A stretch of 64,000 bases of DNA from CAYLNL01 sp964385175 (GTDB lineage: Bacteria > Bacteroidota > Bacteroidia > Flavobacteriales > Flavobacteriaceae), in assembly GCA_964385175.1 (NCBI GenBank), contig CAYLNL010000012.1, positions 18,729-82,728 on the forward strand, written 5' to 3'. Below the pieces are notes generated by a model. That model made no database searches. It saw only the letters and a program-made list of their open reading frames with translations, and had not been told where the DNA came from. Every line of letters starts with the position of its first letter. Positions within the stretch are counted from its first letter, which is position 1. Below, piece by piece: positions 33,987 to 43,789 of the stretch. The translations under genes and the position numbers were made by a program.

Positions 33987-34574
33987 GTGAAGAAAAAAAT
34001 AGGTCTTTTATTTGGGTCATTCAACCCCATTCATGTAGGGCATCTCATTGTTGCCAATTATGTAGCTGAATATACAGATAGTAACGAGGTGTGGTTAGTA
34101 GTTACCCCGCATAATCCTTTAAAGAAGAAACAAGAGCTTTTAGCAGATTATCATCGTTTGGAGCTGGTGCGACTGGCTACCGAGCAATATCTTAGACTAA
34201 AACCGTGCGATGTTGAATTTTTTCTTCCACAACCCAATTATACCGTAGATACGCTTACCCATTTGGAGGAACGGTTTCCTATGTGCGAATTTGCACTTAT
34301 TTTGGGGGAAGATTCTTTTAAAACCTTATATACATGGAAAAGGTATGAGTTTATTTTAGAACATTTTCCTTTATATATCTATCCCAGGATACATCTCCAT
34401 GAAACGCTTCCTGTATATCCCCATAATGCACGCCTTGTATTTTTAGATGCGCCGCGCATAGAAATTTCATCTACCTATATCCGGGAAGGAATGCGGCAGG
34501 GTAAAAATGTATGCCCGCTTCTCCCGCCCGAGGCATGGAGGTATATAAATGCAATGAATTTTTATGAAGGGTAA
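33987..34574 (+). CDS. nadD: Nicotinate-nucleotide adenylyltransferase
   Basis: The 195-aa enzyme joins nicotinate mononucleotide to ATP in NAD synthesis. The N-terminal IGLLFGSFNPIHVGHLIVANY holds the G-x-F-x-P-x-H-x-G-H nucleotide-binding signature, and ISSTYIREG is the C-terminal ISSTxIR motif. I chose GTG at 33987 (VKKKIGLLFG), since the family starts a few residues before this motif; the upstream TTG at 33951 would add 12 residues of no family match. Length is normal. gpsA follows after 77 bp. Confidence 0.94.
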   Translation: MKKKIGLLFGSFNPIHVGHLIVANYVAEYTDSNEVWLVVTPHNPLKKKQELLADYHRLELVRLATEQYLRLKPCDVEFFLPQPNYTVDTLTHLEERFPMCEFALILGEDSFKTLYTWKRYEFILEHFPLYIYPRIHLHETLPVYPHNARLVFLDAPRIEISSTYIREGMRQGKNVCPLLPPEAWRYINAMNFYEG

Positions 34575-34625
34575 ACCTTATGCTTATAAGCGATTAGAGT
34601 ATCAAAAAAATCTTATTTTTTTCTC

Positions 34626-34633
34626 TATTTTTG
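34626..34633 (+). promoter_or_regulatory. Candidate -7 promoter element for gpsA
   Basis: TATTTTTG, 18 bp before the ATG at 34652. It overlaps the TTG at 34631, which argues against that codon being the start. Confidence 0.4.
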
Positions 34634-34651
34634 AAAGTTAAATTTTCATAC

Positions 34652-35653
34652 ATGAATACATCAATGAAAGTGGCTGTGATAGGAGGGGGGAGTTGGGCAA
34701 CGGCCCTGGTGAAGATACTATCGGAAAATCTCGGAGAAGTGGGCTGGTATATGAGGAGTTCCTATATTAAAAATCATATTATATATGAAAAACACAACCC
34801 TAATTATCTTAGCTCTGTAGAATTTCATACAGAGAAACTTATATTGAGTAATGACATAAATGAAATTATTACGTATGCCGATATTCTTATATTAGCTATT
34901 CCATCGGCTTTTCTCCATGAAGAATTGCAAAAAATTACCCTTCCGTTAAAAGATAAAATTATTTTTTCCGCCATTAAAGGCATTGTCCCTCAGACTAATT
35001 GTATTGTTGGAGAGTATCTTCACCAAATGTATGGGGTTCCGTTTGAGAATATAGGTGTTATTGCAGGCCCCTGCCATGCAGAAGAGGTGGCGTTGGAACG
35101 ATTATCGTACCTAACCATTGCCTGCACAGATTATGAGAAAGCAAAACGAATGGCAGACTGTCTTTCTAACAGCTATATTAAAACCAGGATTTCAGATGAT
35201 ATTATAGGCGCCGAGTATGCCGCAGTACTCAAAAACGTGTATGCTATAGCTTGTGGTATCGCTCACGGATTGGGTTATGGAGATAATTTTCAAAGTGTTC
35301 TGATGAGTAATGCCATTCGCGAGATGAAACGATTTGTTAAACGGGTGCATAAAATAAAACGTAATATTAACCAATCTGCTTATTTGGGAGATTTGTTAGT
35401 AACGGGTTATTCGGTTTTTAGCAGAAATAGAATGTTTGGCACTATGATAGGGAAGGGCTATACAGTGAAGAGCGCTATGTTGGAAATGAATATGATAGCT
35501 GAAGGGTATTATGCTGCCAGGAGTGTACATATTTTGAGTGAAAAACATAAGCGAAAAAGTAAAATTCCTATTATGGATGCGGTGTATGAGGTTTTGTATG
35601 AAGGAAAAGAGCCTAAAAGTGTCTTTAAGAAACTTACAGAAAAGTTAGATTAA
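34652..35653 (+). CDS. gpsA: NAD(P)H-dependent glycerol-3-phosphate dehydrogenase
   Basis: The 333-aa enzyme reduces dihydroxyacetone phosphate to glycerol-3-phosphate for phospholipid synthesis. The dinucleotide fold MKVAVIGGGSWATAL, ILAIPSAFL, FSAIKGIVP, GVIAGPCHAEEVALERLSY and the catalytic-domain AAVLKNVYAIACGIAHGLGYGDN all match. I chose the ATG at 34652 (MNTSMKVAV); ATG 34664 is also possible. The upstream TTG at 34631 overlaps the promoter box. A bidirectional terminator separates it from the convergent susD gene. Confidence 0.94.
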   Translation: MNTSMKVAVIGGGSWATALVKILSENLGEVGWYMRSSYIKNHIIYEKHNPNYLSSVEFHTEKLILSNDINEIITYADILILAIPSAFLHEELQKITLPLKDKIIFSAIKGIVPQTNCIVGEYLHQMYGVPFENIGVIAGPCHAEEVALERLSYLTIACTDYEKAKRMADCLSNSYIKTRISDDIIGAEYAAVLKNVYAIACGIAHGLGYGDNFQSVLMSNAIREMKRFVKRVHKIKRNINQSAYLGDLLVTGYSVFSRNRMFGTMIGKGYTVKSAMLEMNMIAEGYYAARSVHILSEKHKRKSKIPIMDAVYEVLYEGKEPKSVFKKLTEKLD

Positions 35654-35716
35654 GCGTTTGCGGGTAAAATAGTGGTAGTTGTAATTTCTATAGAAATATT
35701 TTAGTAAGACAATAAA

Positions 35717-35758
35717 ACACAAACCACGCCTGTGTATAAGCAAGCGTGGTTTTGTTAT
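35717..35758. terminator. Bidirectional terminator between gpsA and susD
   Basis: AAACCACGC (35721-35729) pairs with GCGTGGTTT (35744-35752), 14-nt loop; T-rich flanks lie on both strands (TTTTGTTATT on plus, TTTGTGTTTTATT on minus). It serves the two convergent genes. Confidence 0.75.
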
Positions 35759-35777
35759 TGAAAGTAAATATAACCTT

Positions 35778-37265
35778 TTATAGAGGGTTTTGTTCTATAA
35801 GCGGGTTGGCATTAAGTTCGTTTTGGGGAATTTGCCATTGCCATCTGTTATCTCCGGCAGGGATGTTAAATATACCTCCTACAAGAGCTGCGTTATGGTT
35901 CGTTCCAGCATCATCACGAACTAAAGGAGCGTTTAATCGTTTTAAGTCGTGGAAACGGAACCCTTCTCCCCATAGTTCAAACCGGCGTTGCAATAAAATT
36001 TCGTCTATCAAAGCCTGTCCTGCATTCACTGAAAGCACATAAAGAGGGTTTCTGTTAGAGGCCAGTGTAAATAATACATCCCTAGCTCCTACATCATCTC
36101 CCAGGCGGGCTCTTGCCTCAGCTTCAATGAGATACATCTCAGCAGCACGCATATAAGGTACATCTACGCGGCTATCGCCTGTACTAACTGCTATAAATTT
36201 CTGACTGGTATAAGGGCGTTTTGTAAAGTTTGTAGGAAGCCCTAATGTTGCGTGGTTCCCGGTAGGGTCAAAAAGCGTACGACGAACATCGGTTAACGCC
36301 ATTTGGTTATATAGTGGCACATAAATAGCTTTTGGATTTGTACGGATATTGGTAGAGCTAAAGTTGCGAGACATATAAGCGCCAAAATTGGCAAAGAACT
36401 CTGATTGGTCTTCTTGTATATGGCTACCCCACATCCATTCTCCATTGGTATAATCATTAAACCCAGCCTGGTATTCAGCGTTACTCATTAAGCTAAAACC
36501 AACACGAGCTTGTTGTGCGTATTGAGAAGCATCAGTCCAGTTGCCTTGCACAAGCGCTATGCGGGCTTTTAAACCTAAAGCTACATTTGTATTGAAGTGC
36601 GATTTGTTGGGTCTGGAATATCCTTCCAATAACACAAGAGCCTGGTCTAAGTCTTGATTTACCTGTGTATATACTTCTTCTACTGTAGAACGAGATATGA
36701 GGGTATTGTCATCTACCTGTAACATGATAGGAACGCCTAACTGGTTGTTGTTACCTCCGGATTCGTATCGGCTACCGTAGAGTTGCACCAATTGAAAATG
36801 GCAAAAAGCACGATATACCAAGGCTTGTCCTATAGCTGCGTTTCGCTCAGCATCGGGACCTGTAGCATTACCTCCGCCGTTTATAATTACGTTTGCATTG
36901 CGGATGATGCGATAATATACCCGATAAGGAAATAAGTCATCAGCACTATTGGCGTTGGTGTGAGAAATCCATCGATACATGCTATTAAACCAACCATTTC
37001 CGGCAGAGGTCATTACCAGGTCTTCTCCGAGCATGTCGGTTTGAATCATCATACAACCTACCCCGCCTTCTCCCTGAGAGTTATAACGTTGGTAAAGAGA
37101 CCGGTGAATTCCATTTATGGCTACCATTAAGTTACCGGTAGTAGCGGTAACTGATTCTGCAGATACACTTTCGGTAGGTACCTGGTCTAGATAATCGTCG
37201 TTACAGGCATACAATCCTGCAAATGCTGCGGCGAACAGTGTTAAACGAATTAGATGTTTTTTCAT
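35778..37265 (-). CDS. SusD/RagB family outer-membrane glycan- or nutrient-binding lipoprotein
   Basis: The 495-aa lipoprotein caps the SusC barrel on the cell surface and captures substrate. Lipobox LYAC gives Cys21, followed by NDDYLDQVPTESVSAE, the usual SusD start. Helical TPR-like blocks (AAIGQALVYRAFCHFQLVQLYG, YTQVNQDLDQALVLLEG, NVALGLKARIALVQGNW) and the C-terminal LIDEILLQRRFELWGEGFRFHDLKR match the family. It lies 11 bp downstream of the susC-like gene in the same operon. No glycoside hydrolase is adjacent, so the ligand is unknown. Confidence 0.93.
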   Translation of the reverse strand: MKKHLIRLTLFAAAFAGLYACNDDYLDQVPTESVSAESVTATTGNLMVAINGIHRSLYQRYNSQGEGGVGCMMIQTDMLGEDLVMTSAGNGWFNSMYRWISHTNANSADDLFPYRVYYRIIRNANVIINGGGNATGPDAERNAAIGQALVYRAFCHFQLVQLYGSRYESGGNNNQLGVPIMLQVDDNTLISRSTVEEVYTQVNQDLDQALVLLEGYSRPNKSHFNTNVALGLKARIALVQGNWTDASQYAQQARVGFSLMSNAEYQAGFNDYTNGEWMWGSHIQEDQSEFFANFGAYMSRNFSSTNIRTNPKAIYVPLYNQMALTDVRRTLFDPTGNHATLGLPTNFTKRPYTSQKFIAVSTGDSRVDVPYMRAAEMYLIEAEARARLGDDVGARDVLFTLASNRNPLYVLSVNAGQALIDEILLQRRFELWGEGFRFHDLKRLNAPLVRDDAGTNHNAALVGGIFNIPAGDNRWQWQIPQNELNANPLIEQNPL

Positions 37266-37276
37266 GATTTTTATTT

Positions 37277-40200
37277 TTAAAAGGTTAGATTAACGCCTAA
37301 TGAGATAATTCGAGCAGGAGTAAAACGATTCTGGGTAGTTCCGCTGAATTGTTGCCCGGGGTCTAATCCTTTACGCTCGGTGATAAAGGCTAAGTTTTCT
37401 CCGTTAGCATAAATCCTTGCGCCTACTATGCCAAGTGATTCGGTTAGGTCTGAAGGCAGGTCGTATGACAGGTTAACTTGCCGCAGTACATAATTGGTAG
37501 AGCTAAGAAGAAACCTATCGGAAGCGCTGCCAAAATTGGCAGTTTGCTGTACATCTAAGCGAGGCACATCGGTAATATCACCGGGTTGTTGCCACCGTCT
37601 TAAAATATCAGTGCTAAAAGTAGTTCCATAATCGCCGGAGTGCATTAAAGCAGCATGGTTAGTGTCATAAGTTAGACCACCTATAGCATAATTAATTAAG
37701 AAACTTAACTGGAAGCCTTTGTAGCGAAAGGTATTGGTGAGGCTACCATATACATCAGGGATAGCGCTTCCTGCAAAATGGAATTTTGCATTGCTGGGGG
37801 AGGTTGTTAATGTATCACCCTCAATTACCCGTAAAGTTGTGCTACCGGCATCAATAGCTGCTTCACTTGCATAATATAATCCGGCACCATCAGCAGGATC
37901 TACACCATACCAGTCGCGCAGCCAGTAATCAAAGATAGAGCCTCCTACTACATACTTTTTAGTTCCATTGATAATTTCTTCCTGGGATAGTTCTGTAAAC
38001 TCATTTGCTAGAGTAGCGGCATTCACCTGGATGTTCCAGGTAAAATCGTTTTTACGAATAATGTCTGCTCCTAAGCTCACTTCTATACCTCTATTGAACA
38101 TAGCGCCAATATTAGCATCATAGCCATCTAACCCTCCTGATACAGGAATAGGCACATTAAATAACAATCCATCAGTCGCCCGGTTGTAATATTCAACCGT
38201 TCCAGTTACCCGGTTATCTAAAATTCCAAACTCAAGGGCTACATCGGTTTGCTCATTAGTTTCCCATTGTAATGCCGGGTTTCCTGCAGTTGCAATAGTT
38301 ACACCGGCTTCTCCGGCATTAGGAGCGAAACCATAAAGCGCCTGGCTGGCATAAAAGCTTAGATCAGCGTTAGAAAGGTTGGAGTCATTTCCTACCCCTC
38401 CATGAGAGCCCCGAATTTTTAAAAGATTGAGCCATGTAGCATTTTTCATAAAATTCTCCTTGTCTAAACGCCAGGCGCCACCAACTGACCAGAACGTTCC
38501 CCATCTCACATCTTTATCGAAACGAGAAGAACCATCTGTTCTCACAGAAGCTGAGAGGAAATACGTATCATTAAAATCATAATTGAGCCTGGAGAAATAC
38601 GATTCTTTTGTATAATTCCTTGTAAAGGAACTCAAATCAAGGGTATTAGTAAAGTTAATTAGTTCAGTATTGCCCTCTACCACCTGAACAGAACGGAAGC
38701 CGGTGAGAAAATTAAATTCCAACTCAAAGCTTTCATGCCCTGCCAATACAGAAAGTGAATGTTTATCAAAATCTTGTGTATAGTTGAGCAGTTGATTGTA
38801 GGTAACGCTAGTGGTAGTAGAGGCATCTCTTCCTGCCTGCCCGTCGGGCGCTCCATCGCCTACAATGGTGTTTCGATAACTTTCATTATTAAAATATCGT
38901 TTGTCTAACGCCACATTAGCTGTAAAGGCAAAGTGCTTTAAAAAGTAAAACTCTCCATAAGCGCGTCCATTAATGGAAAAAACTCGGTCTGTATCTACAT
39001 TTAAGAGATTTTCCTGTATGGCATGTCTTCCTGGCGAACCACCTGCAGCGCGAATTTCATCTATGTCACCGGTATCATAAATTCTATTACCATAATCATC
39101 TAGAATATAAGCCCCGGTTGTTGGGTCGTGCAAATAAACAGGATAAATAGGGGCAATAACGCGGGTGCTTCGGAATGGGTTTACAAACGCAGTACTGTTG
39201 TTAACACCATCTACCGCCTGTTTAGAAGAGGAGGAGGTTGCGGCTAAATTCAATCCCGTTTTAAACCATTCTTTGGGTTTTATGTTAACGTTGATACGGC
39301 CATTTATCCGTTCAAAATCAGAATTAATAACATAGCCATTTTCCTGGAGGTAACCTAAAGAAACAAAATAATCGGTTTTTTCATTAGCTCCCTGGAAAGA
39401 GAAATCAACGGTTCGGCGAGAACCGGCTCTTACCAGTTCTTTTTGCCAGTCTAAATCATCGGGATACAGCAAGGAAGCAGCGGGGTTTAAGGTTCCATCG
39501 GGCAATACAATTTCAGTAGTGCCTACATTAAAGGGATTGTAGCCTAAGTTTTGATAGATGTCGTTATAGGCAACACCTCCATAGTTTTGCCTGCCAGCAT
39601 TGGGGCCTGCGGCAAAACGGGGAAATAAACCAGAGGCTAACATATTAGCATCGGCTTCGGGAACAGTTCCAGATATAGAAAGGCTATTTCGGTAGGCTTC
39701 CCACATTAAAGGATAATACTGTGAGGCAGTTACCCGGTCATACTCGGGTATGGAGCGGGAGGTGAGCCCTTCACTAATATTTAAGGATATGCGGTCTTTC
39801 CCGAGTTTTCCTTTTTTGGTAGTAATCATCACTACCCCGTTAGCAGCGCCTGAACCATAGAGAGAGGTGGAAGCAGCATCTTTTAAAATAGTAACATTCT
39901 CTACATCATTAAAGTTAATGCTATTAAGGCTTCCGGAGTATAATACCCCATCTATTACATAAAGCGGTTCACTATCAGAGTTTACGGAACCGATACCGCG
40001 AATTCGGAATTCGGCTCCTGAACCGGGTTGTCCGCTGGCAGTTCGGATGAGTACCCCTGCAGAAGCTCCTTCTACCGCAGCAGCCACGTTGGTGATTGCT
40101 CTGCCCTGGAGATCATCTGCGGTAATTTGAGTAGCTGAGCCTACGAAGGCTTCTTTTTTTACATTTCCATAGGGAACGGTTAGCACTACTTCCTGGAGCG

Positions 40201-40501
40201 TTTCTGCATCTTCTTCCATTTTTATATTAATGACACTGGAAGTTCCTACGGTTCGCTCTACAGTTTTTTGGCCTACATAGCTGTAAACCACAATTTCGCC
40301 TGTATTGGCATTAATACTATAATTACCATCAAAATCGGTTTGAGTTCCCCGTTTGGTGCCTTTTATAACAACACTTACTCCGGGTAATGGCAAACCGTCT
40401 TGGTCGGTAATGTTACCTGTCACAGACTTTTGCTGTGCAAAGGAAAACTGTATGACAAACGCCACTACGAGCGCGCATACGCTAGTAAACTTTGATCTCA
40501 T
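37277..40501 (-). CDS. SusC/RagA family TonB-dependent outer-membrane transporter
   Basis: The 1074-aa protein imports the ligand bound by its SusD partner across the outer membrane using TonB energy. A signal peptide (to about residue 22) is followed by a carboxypeptidase-regulatory-like domain (VTGNITDQDGLPLPGVSVVIKGTKRG, about 27-100), a plug with EFRIRGIGSVNSDSEPLYVIDGV, and a 22-strand barrel ending in LGVNLTF. These are SusC-specific features. Length is typical (about 1000-1100). It is driven by the promoter at 40531-40562. Transported substrate cannot be told from sequence. Confidence 0.95.
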   Translation of the reverse strand: MRSKFTSVCALVVAFVIQFSFAQQKSVTGNITDQDGLPLPGVSVVIKGTKRGTQTDFDGNYSINANTGEIVVYSYVGQKTVERTVGTSSVINIKMEEDAETLQEVVLTVPYGNVKKEAFVGSATQITADDLQGRAITNVAAAVEGASAGVLIRTASGQPGSGAEFRIRGIGSVNSDSEPLYVIDGVLYSGSLNSINFNDVENVTILKDAASTSLYGSGAANGVVMITTKKGKLGKDRISLNISEGLTSRSIPEYDRVTASQYYPLMWEAYRNSLSISGTVPEADANMLASGLFPRFAAGPNAGRQNYGGVAYNDIYQNLGYNPFNVGTTEIVLPDGTLNPAASLLYPDDLDWQKELVRAGSRRTVDFSFQGANEKTDYFVSLGYLQENGYVINSDFERINGRINVNIKPKEWFKTGLNLAATSSSSKQAVDGVNNSTAFVNPFRSTRVIAPIYPVYLHDPTTGAYILDDYGNRIYDTGDIDEIRAAGGSPGRHAIQENLLNVDTDRVFSINGRAYGEFYFLKHFAFTANVALDKRYFNNESYRNTIVGDGAPDGQAGRDASTTTSVTYNQLLNYTQDFDKHSLSVLAGHESFELEFNFLTGFRSVQVVEGNTELINFTNTLDLSSFTRNYTKESYFSRLNYDFNDTYFLSASVRTDGSSRFDKDVRWGTFWSVGGAWRLDKENFMKNATWLNLLKIRGSHGGVGNDSNLSNADLSFYASQALYGFAPNAGEAGVTIATAGNPALQWETNEQTDVALEFGILDNRVTGTVEYYNRATDGLLFNVPIPVSGGLDGYDANIGAMFNRGIEVSLGADIIRKNDFTWNIQVNAATLANEFTELSQEEIINGTKKYVVGGSIFDYWLRDWYGVDPADGAGLYYASEAAIDAGSTTLRVIEGDTLTTSPSNAKFHFAGSAIPDVYGSLTNTFRYKGFQLSFLINYAIGGLTYDTNHAALMHSGDYGTTFSTDILRRWQQPGDITDVPRLDVQQTANFGSASDRFLLSSTNYVLRQVNLSYDLPSDLTESLGIVGARIYANGENLAFITERKGLDPGQQFSGTTQNRFTPARIISLGVNLTF

Positions 40502-40530
40502 TTTAACAACTTATTAGAATTAGCTTAACG

Positions 40531-40562
40531 CAAAGGTAACAATTATTTTCTCACTATAACAA
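40531..40562 (-). promoter_or_regulatory. susC/susD operon promoter
   Basis: On the minus strand: TTG at 40562-40560, 21 bp gap, TACCTTTG at 40538-40531, about 30 bp before the ATG. An 8-bp inverted repeat GGAGAGTG/CACTCTCC (40564-40571 and 40587-40594) lies just upstream and could be an operator or an old terminator. Confidence 0.65.
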
Positions 40563-40676
40563 GGGAGAGTGTTAAATTTTATTGGGCACTCTCCTTAATA
40601 GGTCAAAAAGCCTGATATTTGGTTGCTGTTTTTGCTGGCGACTGTATAGGAGAGTATTAAAAAAATATCTGAGGGT

Positions 40677-41273
40677 TTGCTGAAAACAAATTATACCAAT
40701 CTTGTAGAAACCGGTACCGACGAGGCTGGCAGAGGGTGTCTTGCCGGCCCTGTAACAGCTGCGGCTGTTATACTCCCCCCTGTATTCCGGGAAGCGTTGT
40801 TGAATGACTCTAAACAACTGAATGAAAAAACGCGCTTTTTTCTCAGGAACCAAATTGAAGAAAAAGCGCTTGCCTATTCTGTGATACATGTTTCCCCGGA
40901 AGAAATAGATAGGGTGAACATTCTAAATGCGTCTTTTTTAGCAATGCACAAGGCTATTGATTCGCTTTCTGTACTCCCGGAGTTTATTTTGGTAGATGGC
41001 AATCATTTTACTCCTTACGTAACCATACCCCATAAATGTATTGTAAAGGGGGATAGTATTTATATGAGTATTGCCGCTGCTTCTGTGCTTGCTAAAACAT
41101 ATCGGGATGCTTATATGTTGAAGCTACATGAAGAATACCCTATGTATAACTGGAAACAAAATAAAGGCTATCCTACCAAAGAACATCGGCAGGCTATTGA
41201 GAAATATGGGGTTACTCCTTATCACCGGAAAAGTTTCAGACTACTGCCTTCTCAGTTGCGTTTGAATGTATGA
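40677..41273 (+). CDS. rnhB: Ribonuclease HII
   Basis: The 198-aa enzyme nicks RNA in RNA-DNA hybrids and at single ribonucleotides in DNA. The catalytic motif is GTDEAGRGCLAGPV (Asp and Glu near residues 14-15); ILNASFLAMHKAI, ILVDGNHF and IAAASVLAKTYRDAYM supply the other acidic residues. The start is a TTG, with no nearby in-frame ATG. Length is normal. It is followed by a large lipoprotein gene that has its own promoter. Confidence 0.94.
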   Translation: MLKTNYTNLVETGTDEAGRGCLAGPVTAAAVILPPVFREALLNDSKQLNEKTRFFLRNQIEEKALAYSVIHVSPEEIDRVNILNASFLAMHKAIDSLSVLPEFILVDGNHFTPYVTIPHKCIVKGDSIYMSIAAASVLAKTYRDAYMLKLHEEYPMYNWKQNKGYPTKEHRQAIEKYGVTPYHRKSFRLLPSQLRLNV

Positions 41274-41287
41274 GTTTGCTACCTTTG
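41256..41287 (+). promoter_or_regulatory. Promoter of the 828-aa lipoprotein gene
   Basis: TTG at 41256-41258, 21 bp, TACCTTTG at 41280-41287, overlapping the end of rnhB. Transcription would start near 41293, so the second methionine at 41304 may be the real start of the next gene. Confidence 0.55.
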
Positions 41288-41294
41288 CAGCTAA

Positions 41295-43781
41295 ATGCCT
41301 GCTATGAGCCGTTTTTTCAGTATTTTTTCAGTATTTATTTTTTTCCTTGCCTGTAAGGAGAGGGGAGAGGAGGTTTCGCAACTTACCAGCCATATTCCGA
41401 AAGAAGCTTCCCTCATTATTAAAATCAATAAGCCTGCTTTCTTCAAAAAAGAGTTTAGCAGCCATCCCTTCAGTAAAACATGGGTGGCTACTTCACTTTA
41501 TAAAAGTGTGGAGGAACGTTTATCGGCTCTTGCCGGCATTAATGCTAAGGAAGAGGCATTGCTTTGTTTCACCGAAATAGGAAAACAGAATATAGAGTAT
41601 GTATTTATAACTAAGTACCATGAAAATATAATTGTTACGGATTCAATTCCTGAAAAAAGTATAGAACGCCTTTTATATAATGGGGAGACGATAGAAAAAA
41701 TAACAATGGGTAACCAACTACTTTATACTGCTATTGTAGATGGGATTTTTTTAGGGGCATCTTCTCAACTTCTTGTAGAAAACAGTATCCGGCAACGAAA
41801 TAAAGGAATTGTAAAAGTAGATGAGGCATTTCAAAAGCTATATACTATTGCCAACCCCGGAAAACCCGCTACGGTTTTTATCAATCATGAGAGGCTACCA
41901 TCTCTCCTGACGCCTGTTTTAGAAGAACGTCTTTCCAATTATATCCGCAATTTTGCAGACTGGACTGTGATGGATATCGCATTAACCCCTACATCTATTA
42001 ATGGTTCTGGGGTGACGGTTACCAAAACTGCCTCTTCAAAAACCAGCGCCCTTTTTCACAATACCCACCCGCAAGAACCTATAGCGCCGCTTTTTACCTC
42101 TCTTATGGCAGAGGGTTTTGTGTCTTTTACTTTTGACAGTGCCACGCAGTTTCAGTCTAATCTTTTACAGCCTACTCAGAACAAGGCAGCCTACATGCAC
42201 CGGGAGTTGATTGAGCCGTTAACTGAAATTGCCTGTATTGCTGAAGCGGGAGCCCGGCATGTTGTAGTTCACTCCTCAGATATAGAAAATACTAAAAAAC
42301 GCTTGGTGCAGGAAACCTTGCCTGTTCTCGTGGTGCGGGATTTTGCAATATATAAAGCAACAAATCCCGGATGGCTTAAAGAGGCCTTTCCGGGTACGTC
42401 GCCTTTGGCAGCTGCAAATTTTTATGTGTTTATAGACGATTGTGTGGTATTTTCTACTGATATAAAAGCGTTGCAAACTTTGCTGGTTAACTATCTTAAT
42501 AAAGCTACGTTGGCTTTTGATGAAGCGTATCGGGGCGTCGCCTCCCGGCTAAGCGATGTTTCTTCTCTTTTAGTAGTGGGGCTTTCGCCTAATTATAAGG
42601 ATTTTGTAAAAGATGGCTTCCGTAAATCCTATAGAAAAGATACAGATAATATGGGGGCAGAGGCATATCCTCTTGTAATATGGCAAGCGGTGCAAGATGG
42701 CGATGTAACGCATGTACATACTACCTTGGCGAAAACAGATGCTCCGTTAGGTGGCAAAAGGGTTACCCAGGTAGCTGCTATTGGACTGGATGCCGATGCT
42801 GTTGCGTCTCCCCAATGGGTTACTAATTATAGCACCCAGCAAAAAGAACTGGTAGTGCAGGATGTTGAGAATACGTTATACCTTATTTCGCATTCGGGGA
42901 AAATTTTGTGGAAGAAAAAGTTAGATAGCGCCATTAAAGGAAGTGTACAGGAAGTAGATTTGTATAGAAACGGGAGAATACAATGGACGTTTGCAACAGA
43001 AAAAAGCTGGTATGTGATAGATAGAAATGGAAAAGACGTGGCTCCGTTTCCCATTCGGTTTGAAAAGCCAATTACCCAGCCATTGGCAGTTTTTGATTAT
43101 GATTTGAATAAAAAGTACCGTTTTTTACTCTGCCAGGGCAATGTACTCAAAATGTATGATGGTAAAGGAAACATAGTGAGCGGGTTTGCGTTTACGCGCG
43201 CTCAGGCGCCTGTAGTGCATACGCCCAAGCATATACGCATGGGAAAGGAAGATTATATTGTAATTTCAGAAGAAAATGGTTCGTTGCGTATTTTAGACCG
43301 TACCGGGAAACCTAAAATATCGGTTAAAGATAAAATAGATTTTTCTGAAAATGAAGTATATGAGCACCAAGGTAAGTTTATTATAGGGATGCGTAATGGG
43401 AATGTCTTACAAATAAATCCTGCGGGGAAAGTTATAACCCAAAAAACAGCCTTCCCGCAACCCTATTACCTTCGCCCCAGCCATGCTACCTGGATTTCCA
43501 TGGCGGAAAATACCCTTACGATTGGGGCGAAAAAGTTGGTGCTGGATTTTGGGGTTTACACGGAGCCTCGACTGTTTCGGTATAAAAATGCGTTTTATGT
43601 TGCGGTAACAGACACGCAAACTCATAAGGTATATATTTATACTGATAAGGGTGAACTGTTGCCTCACTTTCCTGTATATGGAACAACGGCTATTGATATG
43701 GCTGATGCCGATTTAAACAAAAAACCAGAATTTGCCGTATTGTCAGATTCCCATACCGTTATAATTTATAAAATACAATAG
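41295..43781 (+). CDS. Large lipoprotein with C-terminal beta-propeller-like repeats, function unknown
   Basis: The 828-aa protein carries a lipobox FLAC (Cys20), so it is a lipoprotein of the outer or inner membrane. Residues about 25-450 resemble the DUF3352-like class of envelope proteins (IPKEASLIIKINKPAFF, LLVENSIRQRNKG, VFIDDCVVFSTDI). Residues about 500-828 have repeated short strands with W/Y and G-K-turns (VENTLYLISHSGKILWKKKLD, SWYVIDRNGKDVAPFP, SLRILDRTGKPKISV, KVYIYTDKGELLPHFPVYG), typical of a PQQ- or WD-like propeller. Start may be ATG 41304. Its gene order after rnhB recurs in flavobacteria as I recall. No enzymatic motif is seen. Confidence 0.75.
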   Translation: MPAMSRFFSIFSVFIFFLACKERGEEVSQLTSHIPKEASLIIKINKPAFFKKEFSSHPFSKTWVATSLYKSVEERLSALAGINAKEEALLCFTEIGKQNIEYVFITKYHENIIVTDSIPEKSIERLLYNGETIEKITMGNQLLYTAIVDGIFLGASSQLLVENSIRQRNKGIVKVDEAFQKLYTIANPGKPATVFINHERLPSLLTPVLEERLSNYIRNFADWTVMDIALTPTSINGSGVTVTKTASSKTSALFHNTHPQEPIAPLFTSLMAEGFVSFTFDSATQFQSNLLQPTQNKAAYMHRELIEPLTEIACIAEAGARHVVVHSSDIENTKKRLVQETLPVLVVRDFAIYKATNPGWLKEAFPGTSPLAAANFYVFIDDCVVFSTDIKALQTLLVNYLNKATLAFDEAYRGVASRLSDVSSLLVVGLSPNYKDFVKDGFRKSYRKDTDNMGAEAYPLVIWQAVQDGDVTHVHTTLAKTDAPLGGKRVTQVAAIGLDADAVASPQWVTNYSTQQKELVVQDVENTLYLISHSGKILWKKKLDSAIKGSVQEVDLYRNGRIQWTFATEKSWYVIDRNGKDVAPFPIRFEKPITQPLAVFDYDLNKKYRFLLCQGNVLKMYDGKGNIVSGFAFTRAQAPVVHTPKHIRMGKEDYIVISEENGSLRILDRTGKPKISVKDKIDFSENEVYEHQGKFIIGMRNGNVLQINPAGKVITQKTAFPQPYYLRPSHATWISMAENTLTIGAKKLVLDFGVYTEPRLFRYKNAFYVAVTDTQTHKVYIYTDKGELLPHFPVYGTTAIDMADADLNKKPEFAVLSDSHTVIIYKIQ

Positions 43782-43789
43782 GCAAGGTA

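Noticed and set aside
35746..36042. Plus-strand frame opposite the susD 3' end
   Set aside because: Complement of a clear SusD coding region, with no own promoter or domain.
40677..40889. Opposite-strand frame at 40572-40889
   Set aside because: It overlaps rnhB, which has full catalytic motifs; the shadow has no recognisable domain.
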